Shown: one piece after another, positions 17,566 through 25,456 of the stretch
Numbering within the stretch: the first letter of the stretch is position 1
How the letters are laid out: every line of letters begins with the position of its first letter
DNA from: an uncultured Paludibacter sp.
GTDB lineage: Bacteria > Bacteroidota > Bacteroidia > Bacteroidales > Paludibacteraceae
Direction: 5' to 3'
Length of the DNA stretch: 40,764 nt
Assembly (NCBI GenBank): GCA_937927845.1
Contig: CALFXE010000270.1
Location: forward strand, 1 to 40,764
Notes under the pieces: generated by a model
What the model was told of the DNA's origin: nothing
Databases searched by the model: none
The model's input: the letters and a program-made list of their open reading frames with translations, nothing else
Made by a program: the position numbers and the translations under genes

Positions 17566-19488
17566 TTAAAAGCTGATACCTGTTTGTAACCAGGTAGTAC
17601 GCCAGCTATGTTCCTCCCTATTCCCTGTACGGTAATAAGGAACAAATTTTAGGGGCTGCATACCTTCTGCCTTTAATACATACTCTACTCCTTGTTGTCC
17701 TTCAGATACAGGAAGTGCTTCCAGGGCTGATTCAGGCTTGTTAGATTTCAGGGGAATATAGCGTTCACGTTCTTTTCCATTAATCAACCCTTCGCCTGCA
17801 TACACGAGCGGACCACGTGCAAAGGAAGTCCAGTTGATAGCATAGATATTATCTTTACTCTGAGGCACTTCGATACGTTCTACACGTTGTACCGACCGTA
17901 ATTCCATCGGAAAATCAATGGAAATAACATCTTTCTTTTTCCACTTCCGGTCTATCTTGCAAAATTCACCTGCCGTAATTTCAGAAGCTTGCACTGGCTC
18001 TCCGTTTACCTTTACCGTTGCTTGCGTTGCCCAATCGGGAATACGGACGAAGATAGGAAACACAGCTGACTTTTGTGGAGTAACTGCTATTTCGATAGTT
18101 CCTTGATAGGGATAATTGGTTTGTTGTACCAATTTTACCTTTTGCGCACCCTCTAAGCTGACTTCAACTTCACTTTGGGCATAGAGATTACAAGCGATAC
18201 CCCCCTCACGCTTGGAATAGGCTAAGGTTGAGAGTTCCTCCAATGCTAATGCACCGCTTGAAGGACAGCAATCGTTAAAATTAGCCGTATGCCTATTACC
18301 GTTTGAAAAACTATGGTAATTCCAGTCGATACCGTTGGTATAGCGCGCTCCCATCAATTCATTGTACACAGACTTTTCAATTTCTTGTGCATACTTTGCT
18401 TCTCCCGTCAAGCGCAACAATTGCTTGTTAAAATGAATCCACGACATGGTACTGCAAGTCTCTACCATCCCATACGGACTGAAAAACACGCGGGAATTAA
18501 AACATTCTAAGTGTTTGCCGTAGCCTCCCCACGGACCACCTGCAGGTGTCAGGTGAAACGAGGTGATTTGTTTCCATGCTTTGAACAAAGCAGGTAAAAT
18601 GGTAGGATCTGGATTGAGTTCATAGAACTTGGCAATGGCATACATGTTCCAGATGCTTTGATAAATTTTCCCATCGCCGATCAATTCCAAGCTACGGTTT
18701 TCATCCATCATGGGGAAAAACCGCAATCCTTCTCGCTCGTTGATACGTCGCAATACATAAGAACCAAAATCAATGTACCGTGTATCGTTGGATGCGTAAT
18801 ATAGCTCTACGGCAGCTTCCAACACGATGGTTGCCGAATACCCGTGACGGGTTCCATAATCGGTAATATCCGCTTTGCCGTCGCCAAAGGTACGTAACAA
18901 CAATTCGCCGATTTTCAGAGCTGCTTGTTTGTAGGAATCATTCGGGAAAAACTCGTTAATCTTTAAGAAACCCAAGGTCATGTAGGTTAAGTTCCATACA
19001 TCCCACGAGCGGTAATGCTGTGGATAACCGGCAGCCGAAATACGTTGATTGGGGGCATAACTGCCCAAATAGCCTTGATCATCTTGATAAGAAATCAATT
19101 CATCAGCCGTAGCAAACAATAATTCTTTCAACTTGGTATCTCCTGAGCGTTCTACTGCCAAGGCTGTGCTATACATCCATTTACCGGCATGTTCACCATA
19201 CCAGTCGTTAGTTTTATTCTTCTTACGGAAATCTTCACTAAACATTTTAATCAACCTACCATTGTTCCAAGTAGGTAAAATGCTTAACCGACCTTGTTCG
19301 CTGCTGTGTATTTCATCGCCAAGTAAACCATGCAGATGTACCTGTGCAGGGTCGAGAAAATCATTGTAGTAATGTGATTTTTGAGAAAACACAGATTCGG
19401 ATACAAAACATACTAAAGCTAATACGATAAAACAGCCTAATTTATTCCATGTTATCCCTGATTTTGAGAGATGCTTCTTCATACACAT
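17566..19488 (-). CDS. Secreted GH127-type protein (beta-L-arabinofuranosidase-like)
   Basis: This 640-residue protein has an N-terminal hydrophobic signal (about 16-35) and an alpha/alpha-barrel of the beta-L-arabinofuranosidase superfamily (GH127/GH146 and relatives). Residues matching the zinc/cysteine catalytic site of the Bifidobacterium enzyme are visible: E-T-C (Glu343, Cys345) and N-D-C-C-P (Cys407, Cys408). Glu328 in K-H-L-E-C is a candidate acid/base. A beta-sandwich C-terminal region follows (about 430-600). Family members act on beta-L-arabinofuranose or other sugars, so arabinose is a suggestion only. Either Met1 or Met3 could be the start. It lies between the esterase and DUF4838 genes with short gaps (45 and 25 bp). 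Confidence 0.85.
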   Translation of the reverse strand: MCMKKHLSKSGITWNKLGCFIVLALVCFVSESVFSQKSHYYNDFLDPAQVHLHGLLGDEIHSSEQGRLSILPTWNNGRLIKMFSEDFRKKNKTNDWYGEHAGKWMYSTALAVERSGDTKLKELLFATADELISYQDDQGYLGSYAPNQRISAAGYPQHYRSWDVWNLTYMTLGFLKINEFFPNDSYKQAALKIGELLLRTFGDGKADITDYGTRHGYSATIVLEAAVELYYASNDTRYIDFGSYVLRRINEREGLRFFPMMDENRSLELIGDGKIYQSIWNMYAIAKFYELNPDPTILPALFKAWKQITSFHLTPAGGPWGGYGKHLECFNSRVFFSPYGMVETCSTMSWIHFNKQLLRLTGEAKYAQEIEKSVYNELMGARYTNGIDWNYHSFSNGNRHTANFNDCCPSSGALALEELSTLAYSKREGGIACNLYAQSEVEVSLEGAQKVKLVQQTNYPYQGTIEIAVTPQKSAVFPIFVRIPDWATQATVKVNGEPVQASEITAGEFCKIDRKWKKKDVISIDFPMELRSVQRVERIEVPQSKDNIYAINWTSFARGPLVYAGEGLINGKERERYIPLKSNKPESALEALPVSEGQQGVEYVLKAEGMQPLKFVPYYRTGNREEHSWRTTWLQTGISF

Positions 19489-19533
19489 ATTTTATTTGAT
19501 TTATAATTTTAAATGAAATTAACCCTTGTATAA

Positions 19534-21393
19534 TTAAATAATGGCTATTTTTCTGACAATGACTTTATCGGTCATTTTGATTTGCACCAAATAATGACCT
19601 GCGTGAGAAAACATGAATTGTTCTCCTTGTTTAAGATTTCCCATGTGTAAGCCGGACATATTGAATATGGTTGCGTTGTATCCGGTATCACTTACTATGC
19701 TGAATCTACGTCCGGTAATATTCAGTTTTAGTTTATCAACCTCACTTACTGAAATGTTGGATAGGTTGTTTTTTGAAATTGTTATTGCATAAATATGAAC
19801 GTTTTTAGTCGCAGGTCCTTTGAGTCGTAGTTGGATTGCTTCATTCAGATTCAACTCCTTCTCTAACACAAAACTTTTTGTAGAGGAAGCGTGCGCCGGT
19901 GCAGTGAATTTTATCACCGGATCGAAATCTTCCCATCCGAACTCTTCTCCATTAGTGTTTTTTTGTAGTGTAAACTCACCGGATGCAGCCGGATTTCCGC
20001 ACAGTACATGCATCCTGATCGTTCCTGCATTCGGAATCACAGGGAAAGTCCATAGACTTGAAGCACCTGTACCGAGTCGAAAAGCATAGATAAATTGTTC
20101 GTTTAAATCATCCGCATTGAAAGGAGTATATGAATAACCCGCAACGGCAAATTTCCCAAAGGCTCCTGTGGCGGCATACCCAAGATAAGTTCCGTTCAGA
20201 CTGCTTTGATAATTCACCCCATTTATTGCCAACGGAGGAAGTTCCGATTTCCACAAGGTCGAATCCTTTGTGAAATTAACATTTATCCAATATTCATCTG
20301 TAACATCAGAGGATGAAACCACCAAGACACGTGAAACAGCAGGAGCCGGACTATACTCCTCATTTCCGGACTGTTGAGCTTTGATAACAGCACTACCCTG
20401 ACCTACAACATGTATTTTTCCATTCACGATGGTAGCTACTTGTTCATCGGAACTCGTATAAGTTATTGGTAAGCCGGAACTGGCTACTGCCCCGGGATCA
20501 AAATCATCATCAGTTAAATATTTGACCGGCATCAGCGGAAAAGTAATGGTTTGAGAAATCCTATCATCCTCAGCTAAACAACCGATTGATATGAGGAATG
20601 CATCCACATCCTGTACTACCTTTGGTCTGTTTTCTTCCGGATTAAAGAATCCGTGATTCCATCCGGGATAAATGATAAGATCGCATCTTCCGCCAACCTC
20701 TTCAATCTTTTGTTTAAAGACTTGCGCCATAGAAGCCGGAGCAAGTTTATCATTACTTCCTACCATATAAAGTGTAGGTGCAAAGGGAGCTTTTACGTTA
20801 TGCAATGGTGAGATTTCTTCCCATAAGTCGCCCATGGCTTCATAGCCGTAACCATTGATACTATTATCTACCACAGGATTAAATAGAATCAAAAACTTGG
20901 ATTTTGCAGATACGGTTAAATCATCGGTATCCTCATTCACCGTTTCGTTGGTGAAGCTGGCAGCAGCAAGTTGACCTCCGGCAGATCCTCCGGCAGCTAT
21001 CAGTTTGGTGGTATCAATGTGCAAGGTTTCGGCATGGAGCTTCAAATACCGGATAGCTGATTTTGCATCTTTAAGTGATTCGATGGGAGTAGTATTATGA
21101 ATCGATTTGATGCGGTAATCGGCAAGTACGGTAATAATTCCTTTGGTAGCGTACAGCTCTGCATAATACTTAAATTGAGTTCGGTTACCGGTTTCCCATC
21201 CTCCGCCGAAGAAGAAGATAATGGTGGGAGCGGTATCTGTAGATGTAACGGTTGTAGGGGTGTATATATCCATTTGTAAGGATACATCTCCCACAGTTTT
21301 GTAAGTCAGTGTTTGCTTGGTTTGTGCCGTTACTATGGCGCAAGCCATTATCAATACTATACTACATATAATTAATTTATAGCTTTTCAACAT
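19534..21393 (-). CDS. Modular secreted esterase: alpha/beta hydrolase + Ig-like + shared unknown module + T9SS tail
   Basis: This 619-residue protein has a signal peptide (about 1-23) and an alpha/beta-hydrolase domain (about 28-272). The nucleophile elbow is G-G-S-A-G-G (Ser137), the acid Asp215 (G-S-N-D-K), and the His is His247 (W-N-H-G-F). The oxyanion motif is F-F-G-G-G-W rather than the common HGGG. Next is an Ig-like/Big domain (about 280-360, with T-Y-T-S-S-D). Residues 366-541 are a copy of the module shared by the next seven upstream genes. A T9SS tail ends the protein. Carbohydrate esterases of this type remove acetyl or feruloyl groups; the substrate here is unknown. The module is C-terminal to the enzyme, unlike in the phosphoesterases. 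Confidence 0.8.
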   Translation of the reverse strand: MLKSYKLIICSIVLIMACAIVTAQTKQTLTYKTVGDVSLQMDIYTPTTVTSTDTAPTIIFFFGGGWETGNRTQFKYYAELYATKGIITVLADYRIKSIHNTTPIESLKDAKSAIRYLKLHAETLHIDTTKLIAAGGSAGGQLAAASFTNETVNEDTDDLTVSAKSKFLILFNPVVDNSINGYGYEAMGDLWEEISPLHNVKAPFAPTLYMVGSNDKLAPASMAQVFKQKIEEVGGRCDLIIYPGWNHGFFNPEENRPKVVQDVDAFLISIGCLAEDDRISQTITFPLMPVKYLTDDDFDPGAVASSGLPITYTSSDEQVATIVNGKIHVVGQGSAVIKAQQSGNEEYSPAPAVSRVLVVSSSDVTDEYWINVNFTKDSTLWKSELPPLAINGVNYQSSLNGTYLGYAATGAFGKFAVAGYSYTPFNADDLNEQFIYAFRLGTGASSLWTFPVIPNAGTIRMHVLCGNPAASGEFTLQKNTNGEEFGWEDFDPVIKFTAPAHASSTKSFVLEKELNLNEAIQLRLKGPATKNVHIYAITISKNNLSNISVSEVDKLKLNITGRRFSIVSDTGYNATIFNMSGLHMGNLKQGEQFMFSHAGHYLVQIKMTDKVIVRKIAII

Positions 21394-21425
21394 TTTGATT
21401 TACAATTTACGAATTACAATTTACG

Positions 21426-21490
21426 ATTTTGGAACGCTGATATACGCTGATTAGAAATCAGCGATTGAAAATCCGCGTTATCAGCGTACC
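21426..21490. repeat. Nested-hairpin interspersed repeat
   Basis: An outer stem ACGCTGATA (21434-21442) / TATCAGCGT (21479-21487) encloses a perfect inner hairpin CGCTGATT-AGA-AATCAGCG (21445-21463). Its left end TTTTGGAACGC-GATA matches the repeat at 13694. It lies in the 174-bp gap between the genes ending at 21568 and starting at 21393. Confidence 0.6.
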
Positions 21491-21514
21491 ATTTTACATT
21501 TCAACAAGACAGAC

Positions 21515-21561
21515 AGACGCAATTCATTGCGTCTCTACACATTCAACATTTAACATTCAAC
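21515..21561. repeat. Composite palindrome element, copy 1
   Basis: AGACGCAAT (21515-21523) and ATTGCGTCT (21526-21534) form a 9-bp inverted repeat with a 2-base centre. It is followed by CTCTACA-like sequence and the 15-mer CATTTAACATTCAAC (21547-21561), which sits 6 bases beyond the stop codon of the gene ending at 21568. The same arrangement recurs at 22623-22678. Confidence 0.6.
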
Positions 21562-21567
21562 ACATCT

Positions 21568-22398
21568 CTAAAACACCACAACCTTCCTCACAGCACTACC
21601 CATTGGCGTTTCTATACGAAGCAGGTAATGTCCTGCATCTTTAAACTCAAAGGTTTGCTGAGCAGTAATTTTACCCAATTCATTTCCTATCATATTATAT
21701 ACGGTGGCGTGATACAATTCAGAAGATTGTATATGCAATTTCCTATTGTTGATACTGTATTTAATATTATCCATCTCCGGATTAAGTGTTCCCGAGAACC
21801 ACGCTTCCCATATTTTGATAGAAAAAATCATCATATTGGGTCCATTGTTGGCAGGATTCAGATTTTTAGTAGGTGCCAAGCGTAATTGCTTTTCTCCTAT
21901 GTTTAATACCGTATCGATAACATACGCATTATCAGTAGAGTAATTATGCGGAATCATCAAGTTAAACTCAGGATCAAAATTCGTCCATAACGGAGCTTCA
22001 CCTGCACCAGCAGCATTGTACTGTACAGGAATCAAGGCAGTATCGGAAGCATGGTAATTATACAGTTGAATACGGATACGACCTACACTCTCAATGAGTG
22101 GTAATACGATCTGATTAGTTGCATTACGTGATACACGATGTGCATACAAAAAGGTTTCGTATTCGTCGTCTACATTTTGCCGTCTTTGGCTTTCAGTCAA
22201 TACAGAAAGTTGTCCGGTAAGTACATATCCTCCAGCGAAGGTTTCGTTGGTGTAGGATACATTTGCCGGAGTATTTCCTTTGAACCAGAAGTCGGCATCA
22301 CGTGTAAAGTTGACGTCGATTAATAACTCGGGACCGTCAGCAGCTAATAAATGAGTGCTGAATAGGGTCAAACTAAGTAGTAGTATTAGTGTTCTCAT
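21568..22398 (-). CDS. Small T9SS-secreted protein, standalone shared module (most divergent copy)
   Basis: I do not recognise this 276-residue protein by function. It has a signal peptide (about 1-19), one copy of the shared module (about 24-198, opening L-L-I-D-V-N-F-T-R-D-A-D-F-W), and a T9SS sorting tail (about 212-276, with Y-H-A-T-V-Y-N-M-I-G and ending V-R-K-V-V-V-F). Compared with the other copies it lacks the G-[AS]-[FY]-G-[KR]-F segment and the Cys of C-x-x-G-N, so it is the most divergent. F-L-Y-A-H-R, T-N-F-D-P and Q-L-R-L-A-P are still recognisable. No catalytic signature is visible. It is preceded by a 284-bp repeat-rich gap and followed by a 174-bp gap with palindromes. Confidence 0.85.
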   Translation of the reverse strand: MRTLILLLSLTLFSTHLLAADGPELLIDVNFTRDADFWFKGNTPANVSYTNETFAGGYVLTGQLSVLTESQRRQNVDDEYETFLYAHRVSRNATNQIVLPLIESVGRIRIQLYNYHASDTALIPVQYNAAGAGEAPLWTNFDPEFNLMIPHNYSTDNAYVIDTVLNIGEKQLRLAPTKNLNPANNGPNMMIFSIKIWEAWFSGTLNPEMDNIKYSINNRKLHIQSSELYHATVYNMIGNELGKITAQQTFEFKDAGHYLLRIETPMGSAVRKVVVF

Positions 22399-22524
22399 AT
22401 TCTTTGATGTAAAAAATTTTCATTTCTTCTACACCTATGTCACCCCTACGGGGTTAATGATGTATTATTTCCATTATTTCTATAATCCTGTCATCCCTAG
22501 GGGATTGTTTGTAATTGGTAATTG

Positions 22525-22566
22525 GTGTTTCGTGTTTCGTGTTTCGTGTTTCGTGTTTCGTGTTTT
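22525..22566. repeat. Tandem repeat GTGTTTC, 5 perfect copies + 1 degenerate
   Basis: Five head-to-tail copies of the 7-mer GTGTTTC occupy 22525-22559, and a sixth, GTGTTTT, ends at 22566. On the coding strand this is GAAACAC, in the 5' leader of the gene starting at 22398. Such repeats are prone to copy-number change. Confidence 0.9.
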
Positions 22567-22622
22567 GTAATTTGCGTTATGAAATTGGTGTTTCATAATT
22601 TGTGATTTTGTGATTTTGTGAT

Positions 22623-22678
22623 TTTGTAGAGACGTAGCATGCTACGTCTCTACAAATATTTCACATTTAACATTCAAC
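22623..22678. repeat. 34-bp perfect palindrome and flanking 15-mer (composite element, copy 2)
   Basis: TTTGTAGAGACGTAGCA (22623-22639) is followed directly by its exact reverse complement (22640-22656), with no loop. The 15-mer CATTTAACATTCAAC follows at 22664-22678, 4 bases beyond the stop codon of the gene ending at 22683. Copy 1 at 21515-21561 shares the GTCTCTACA edge and the identical 15-mer. Confidence 0.85.
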
Positions 22679-22682
22679 GTAT

Positions 22683-23534
22683 TCAAAACACCGCCAACTT
22701 CTTAACCACGGTTCCTTGTGCAGTTTCAAGCTTTACAATGTATTGACCGGCTGCATCAAACTTGAAGGTTTGATTGTTGCTGAATGTACCTATTTTCATT
22801 CCCGAAGTATGGTACACCGTTGCTTGATAGGATACATGAGGAGCATCAATTTGCAAAGTTCTGTTTTGAATCAGCGCTTTGTATTCTACCTGTTGAGCGG
22901 TATTCACACTTGTATTTGGATTGGGATCAGGATCAGGATCAGGATCAGGATCTGGTGCCTCATATTTTGAAATAGAAACTGCATATAATAACGTATTAGG
23001 AGCATTATTACTTGGTCTATTGGAACCGAATCTTATCTGAGTCGGACTATCAAGGTTCAATTCAATTTCCGAATAACGTGCGCTTGAAGAAGCATCATCA
23101 TTCTTCTTGACCAAAATCTCAACTACAGGATCGAAATCTGACCAAACAGGTTCTTCCGTTGTTCCGGAATTATATAATATAGGAACATAAGCATCAATGT
23201 TTTGATTCGTATTAAAATAATATGTTCGAATGGTTCCTATATTATCATATACAGGAAATGTTAAATGCTGCGCACCATTTCTACTCATACGAACAGCATC
23301 CGTAAACGATTCATTTTCATCGTTCGGATTGGTGAGGGTAAGGGTGGATATAGGATATGCATTAATGTATCCTGTAATACCGTATTCTGCTACATCAAAA
23401 GCTCCTGCAGCAGGCGTGTCAGGAAAATCATCTTTATCCTTTGTGAAGTCTATATTTACCCAATACTCTTCAATAGCATAGCTTCCCGCTACACACAATA
23501 GGGTAAAACCCAATAGTAAAATCATTTTTTTCAT
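22683..23534 (-). CDS. Small T9SS-secreted protein, standalone shared module with Asp-Pro linker
   Basis: This 283-residue protein of unknown function has a signal peptide (about 1-20), the shared module (about 22-191, opening Y-W-V-N-I-D-F-T-K-D), an Asp-Pro repeat linker (about 194-207) and a T9SS tail (about 214-283). The tail is nearly identical to that of the next gene upstream (both end T-A-Q-G-T-V-V-K-K-L-A-V-F), pointing to recent duplication or gene conversion. The module itself is much more diverged from its neighbour than the tail is. The linker is encoded by a hexanucleotide repeat at 22924-22953. It is separated from the gene at 23629 by a terminator-like hairpin, so its expression may be set partly by read-through. 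Confidence 0.85.
   Translation of the reverse strand: MKKMILLLGFTLLCVAGSYAIEEYWVNIDFTKDKDDFPDTPAAGAFDVAEYGITGYINAYPISTLTLTNPNDENESFTDAVRMSRNGAQHLTFPVYDNIGTIRTYYFNTNQNIDAYVPILYNSGTTEEPVWSDFDPVVEILVKKNDDASSSARYSEIELNLDSPTQIRFGSNRPSNNAPNTLLYAVSISKYEAPDPDPDPDPDPNPNTSVNTAQQVEYKALIQNRTLQIDAPHVSYQATVYHTSGMKIGTFSNNQTFKFDAAGQYIVKLETAQGTVVKKLAVF
22924..22953 (-). repeat. Hexanucleotide repeat encoding (Asp-Pro)n linker
   Basis: Four perfect GGATCA units and one GGATCT unit run head to tail. On the coding strand they encode alternating Asp and Pro between the module and the T9SS tail. Changes by whole units keep the frame, so linker length can vary without loss of the protein. The neighbouring paralog (gene at 23629) has a much shorter D-P-D-P-D linker. 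Confidence 0.85.
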
Positions 23535-23576
23535 AACTATAAAATTTTAAAAATTAAACGAATAAATTAAGGAAAA

Positions 23577-23609
23577 CATCACCACAGAAGTACACCCACT
23601 GTGGTGATG
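23577..23609 (-). terminator. Terminator-like intercistronic hairpin
   Basis: CATCACCACAG (23577-23587) pairs perfectly with CTGTGGTGATG (23599-23609), giving an 11-bp stem and an 11-base loop. Read on the - strand the stem is followed by TTTTCC. It lies 20 bases beyond the stop of the gene at 23629 and before the start at 23534. Partial termination or mRNA stabilisation within the operon is inferred. Confidence 0.7.
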
Positions 23610-23628
23610 AACTAAACAACATCTATCG

Positions 23629-24483
23629 TTAAAAAACTGCAAGCTTTTTTACGACAGTGCCTTGTGCTGTTTCAATCTTTACAATGTATTGTCCGGGTAA
23701 ATCAAAATGATAGCTTTGATTGTTGCTGAAAGTACCTATTTTCACTCCCGAAGTATGATACACCGTTGCTTGATAGGATGGAGCATCAATTTGTAAAGTT
23801 CTGTTTTGAATCAGAACTTTATACTCAACTTGCTGAGTCGTATTCACGCCGGTATCCGGATCTGGGTCTTCTTCTTCATACTTAGAAATACTTACAGCAA
23901 ATACTTGCAGGTAGTAATTGCCCGATCCACCCTCCTGATAGGTAATAGGCGCAATACGCAGTTGAATGGCATGATCTATATTGAGTGCTGTATCTATTAC
24001 TACACTGGACGCAGATCCATCGGATGCATCAACCGGTATTTTGATTTCAGGATCAAAGCTCGACCAAACCGGATTATCATTATCATCAAAACCTGTACGG
24101 TATTGTAAATAAAAATAGCAACCTGTGGCTGTACTGGTATTGAAAAAATGCATCTTAAATCTACCTACATTATCGTATTCGGGAAATACAAATTGATTAG
24201 CAGCATTTCGAGATAAGCGCCACGACATAATGAATTGTTCCTCTAAATTTTCCGAATTGAGTTTCCGCATGGTATTGTTGAACCTTCCAAAAAAGCCATT
24301 GATGGTATAATCACCAAATTCTACATTCTGATAGTTTTGATTATTAGGTTGCGGAGGTTCGGTACCTTGTCCCCAAAATACGGAATCGCGTGTAAAGTTA
24401 ATGTCTGCCCACAGCTCATCGTCGGCATAACTCCCGATGGTAAATAGAGGCAACATACTTAATAATAAAATAATCTTTTTCAT
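23629..24483 (-). CDS. Small T9SS-secreted protein, standalone shared module
   Basis: This 284-residue protein of unknown function has a signal peptide (about 1-20), the shared module (about 21-202, opening L-W-A-D-I-N-F-T-R-D-S-V-F-W, with G-F-F-G-R-F and E-E-Q-F-I-M-S-W-R), a short acidic/Pro linker (E-E-E-D-P-D-P-D) and a T9SS tail (about 216-284). The tail is nearly the same as that of the gene at 22683, apart from a two-residue in-frame indel. The module is intermediate between the divergent group and the better conserved copies. No enzyme signature is visible. The 51-bp gap to the preceding gene fits one transcript. Confidence 0.85.
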   Translation of the reverse strand: MKKIILLLSMLPLFTIGSYADDELWADINFTRDSVFWGQGTEPPQPNNQNYQNVEFGDYTINGFFGRFNNTMRKLNSENLEEQFIMSWRLSRNAANQFVFPEYDNVGRFKMHFFNTSTATGCYFYLQYRTGFDDNDNPVWSSFDPEIKIPVDASDGSASSVVIDTALNIDHAIQLRIAPITYQEGGSGNYYLQVFAVSISKYEEEDPDPDTGVNTTQQVEYKVLIQNRTLQIDAPSYQATVYHTSGVKIGTFSNNQSYHFDLPGQYIVKIETAQGTVVKKLAVF

Positions 24484-24534
24484 GATGGTAATGTTTTAAA
24501 ATTTAACATAAGCAAATAAGTCACACAGATAGAA

Positions 24535-25401
24535 TTACATAATGGTAACCTTGCGGGTTACACTGCCTTCGTTGGTTGTAACTTTAACCATATATATTCC
24601 TGCCTGATTGAATGAATAGGAGGCATCTCTGTTGAGTGTGGTCAATAGATTACCCGACAAGTCATACACATTCGTTTCGTATACATTGATATTAGATACT
24701 ACCTTAATGCTTCGTCCATCCACTTTAAAGTTAAAGTTGGCAGCTCCTATTTGTGGCACACCGGATTCTTTAATTTTAGAGATGGAAACTGCATAGATAT
24801 GCACATTTCTAAGGGTCGGACCTTTTAACCGTAATTTAGGTGATCCTGTAAGGTTCAACACCTTTTCAACCACAAAGCTTGAAGTACCAAATGCATGGGG
24901 AGGCACATCAATGACTACTGCCGGATCAAAGTCCTTCCATATTTCATTGTATTGAGGTTCCTCCTCTCCCTCACCTGGCACTTCTTCCATGCCATCAAAA
25001 TATTGCACCTTGATTTCGGCACTATTGGATGCATTACCGCACAAGAAATTCACCTTGAGGGATCCCACATCAGCAGTACCCGGAAAAGCCCAATAGCTTT
25101 GTTCGTTGTTGTGAATGCGATACGCATAAATAAATTGCTCTTCAAGATTTTCAGCATTGAAAGGTGTATACTCGTAGTTGCTCACTGCAAATCTCCCAAA
25201 AGCACCTTGCATCTTATTTCCCAGATACTCTCCATCTAAGGTAGTTTGTAAGCTGAACTGATTCACTGCCAATTCCGGAACAGTTGCTAACCATAGGGTA
25301 GAGTCACGCGTAAAATTAATGTCGACCCACAAATCGTCGTCGGCTTGTGTAAAACTTGTAATGAACAAGCCGATAGTTAGTAATAAAGTAAGTTTTCTCA
25401 T
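24535..25401 (-). CDS. Small T9SS-secreted protein, standalone shared module (esterase-like subgroup)
   Basis: This 288-residue protein of unknown function has a signal peptide (about 1-20), the shared module (about 21-210) and a T9SS tail (about 221-288). Its module is closest to that fused to the esterase at 19534: both have G-A-F-G-[KR]-F-A-V, Y-T-P-F-N-A, F-L/V-L-C-G-N and R-L-K-G-P. An insertion rich in Glu (about 138-150) separates two predicted strands. The standalone version looks like the esterase without its catalytic part, suggesting the module was duplicated and shuffled between genes. No catalytic motif is seen. Confidence 0.85.
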   Translation of the reverse strand: MRKLTLLLTIGLFITSFTQADDDLWVDINFTRDSTLWLATVPELAVNQFSLQTTLDGEYLGNKMQGAFGRFAVSNYEYTPFNAENLEEQFIYAYRIHNNEQSYWAFPGTADVGSLKVNFLCGNASNSAEIKVQYFDGMEEVPGEGEEEPQYNEIWKDFDPAVVIDVPPHAFGTSSFVVEKVLNLTGSPKLRLKGPTLRNVHIYAVSISKIKESGVPQIGAANFNFKVDGRSIKVVSNINVYETNVYDLSGNLLTTLNRDASYSFNQAGIYMVKVTTNEGSVTRKVTIM

Positions 25402-25456
25402 AACTGTAAATTTTAAATATTAAACATAAATTGAAGAAATCACTACAGTAACTCAT

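Larger units (their letters stand above)
22399..22682. repeat. Gene-free 284-bp gap made of several repeat types
   Basis: In + strand order the gap contains two small hairpins of related sequence, ACCCC-TAC-GGGGT (22442-22454) and ATCCC-TAG-GGGAT (22492-22504), each preceded by TGTC. Five perfect copies of GTGTTTC plus one imperfect copy follow (22525-22566), then three copies of GTGATTTT (22602-22625) and a 34-bp perfect palindrome (22623-22656). I see no gene here. Confidence 0.8.

Noticed and set aside
22355..22570. 71-codon + strand open frame covering the GTGTTTC repeats
   Set aside because: It would encode a repetitive Phe/Arg/Val/Cys-rich tail produced by the tandem repeat, starting inside another gene.
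22525..22625. Possible CRISPR array
   Set aside because: Units are only 7-8 bp, contiguous and without spacers; no cas genes are present.
24895..25239. 114-codon + strand open frame in the module gene at 24535
   Set aside because: Antisense to a gene whose paralogs are conserved in the other frame; no start signal or domain.
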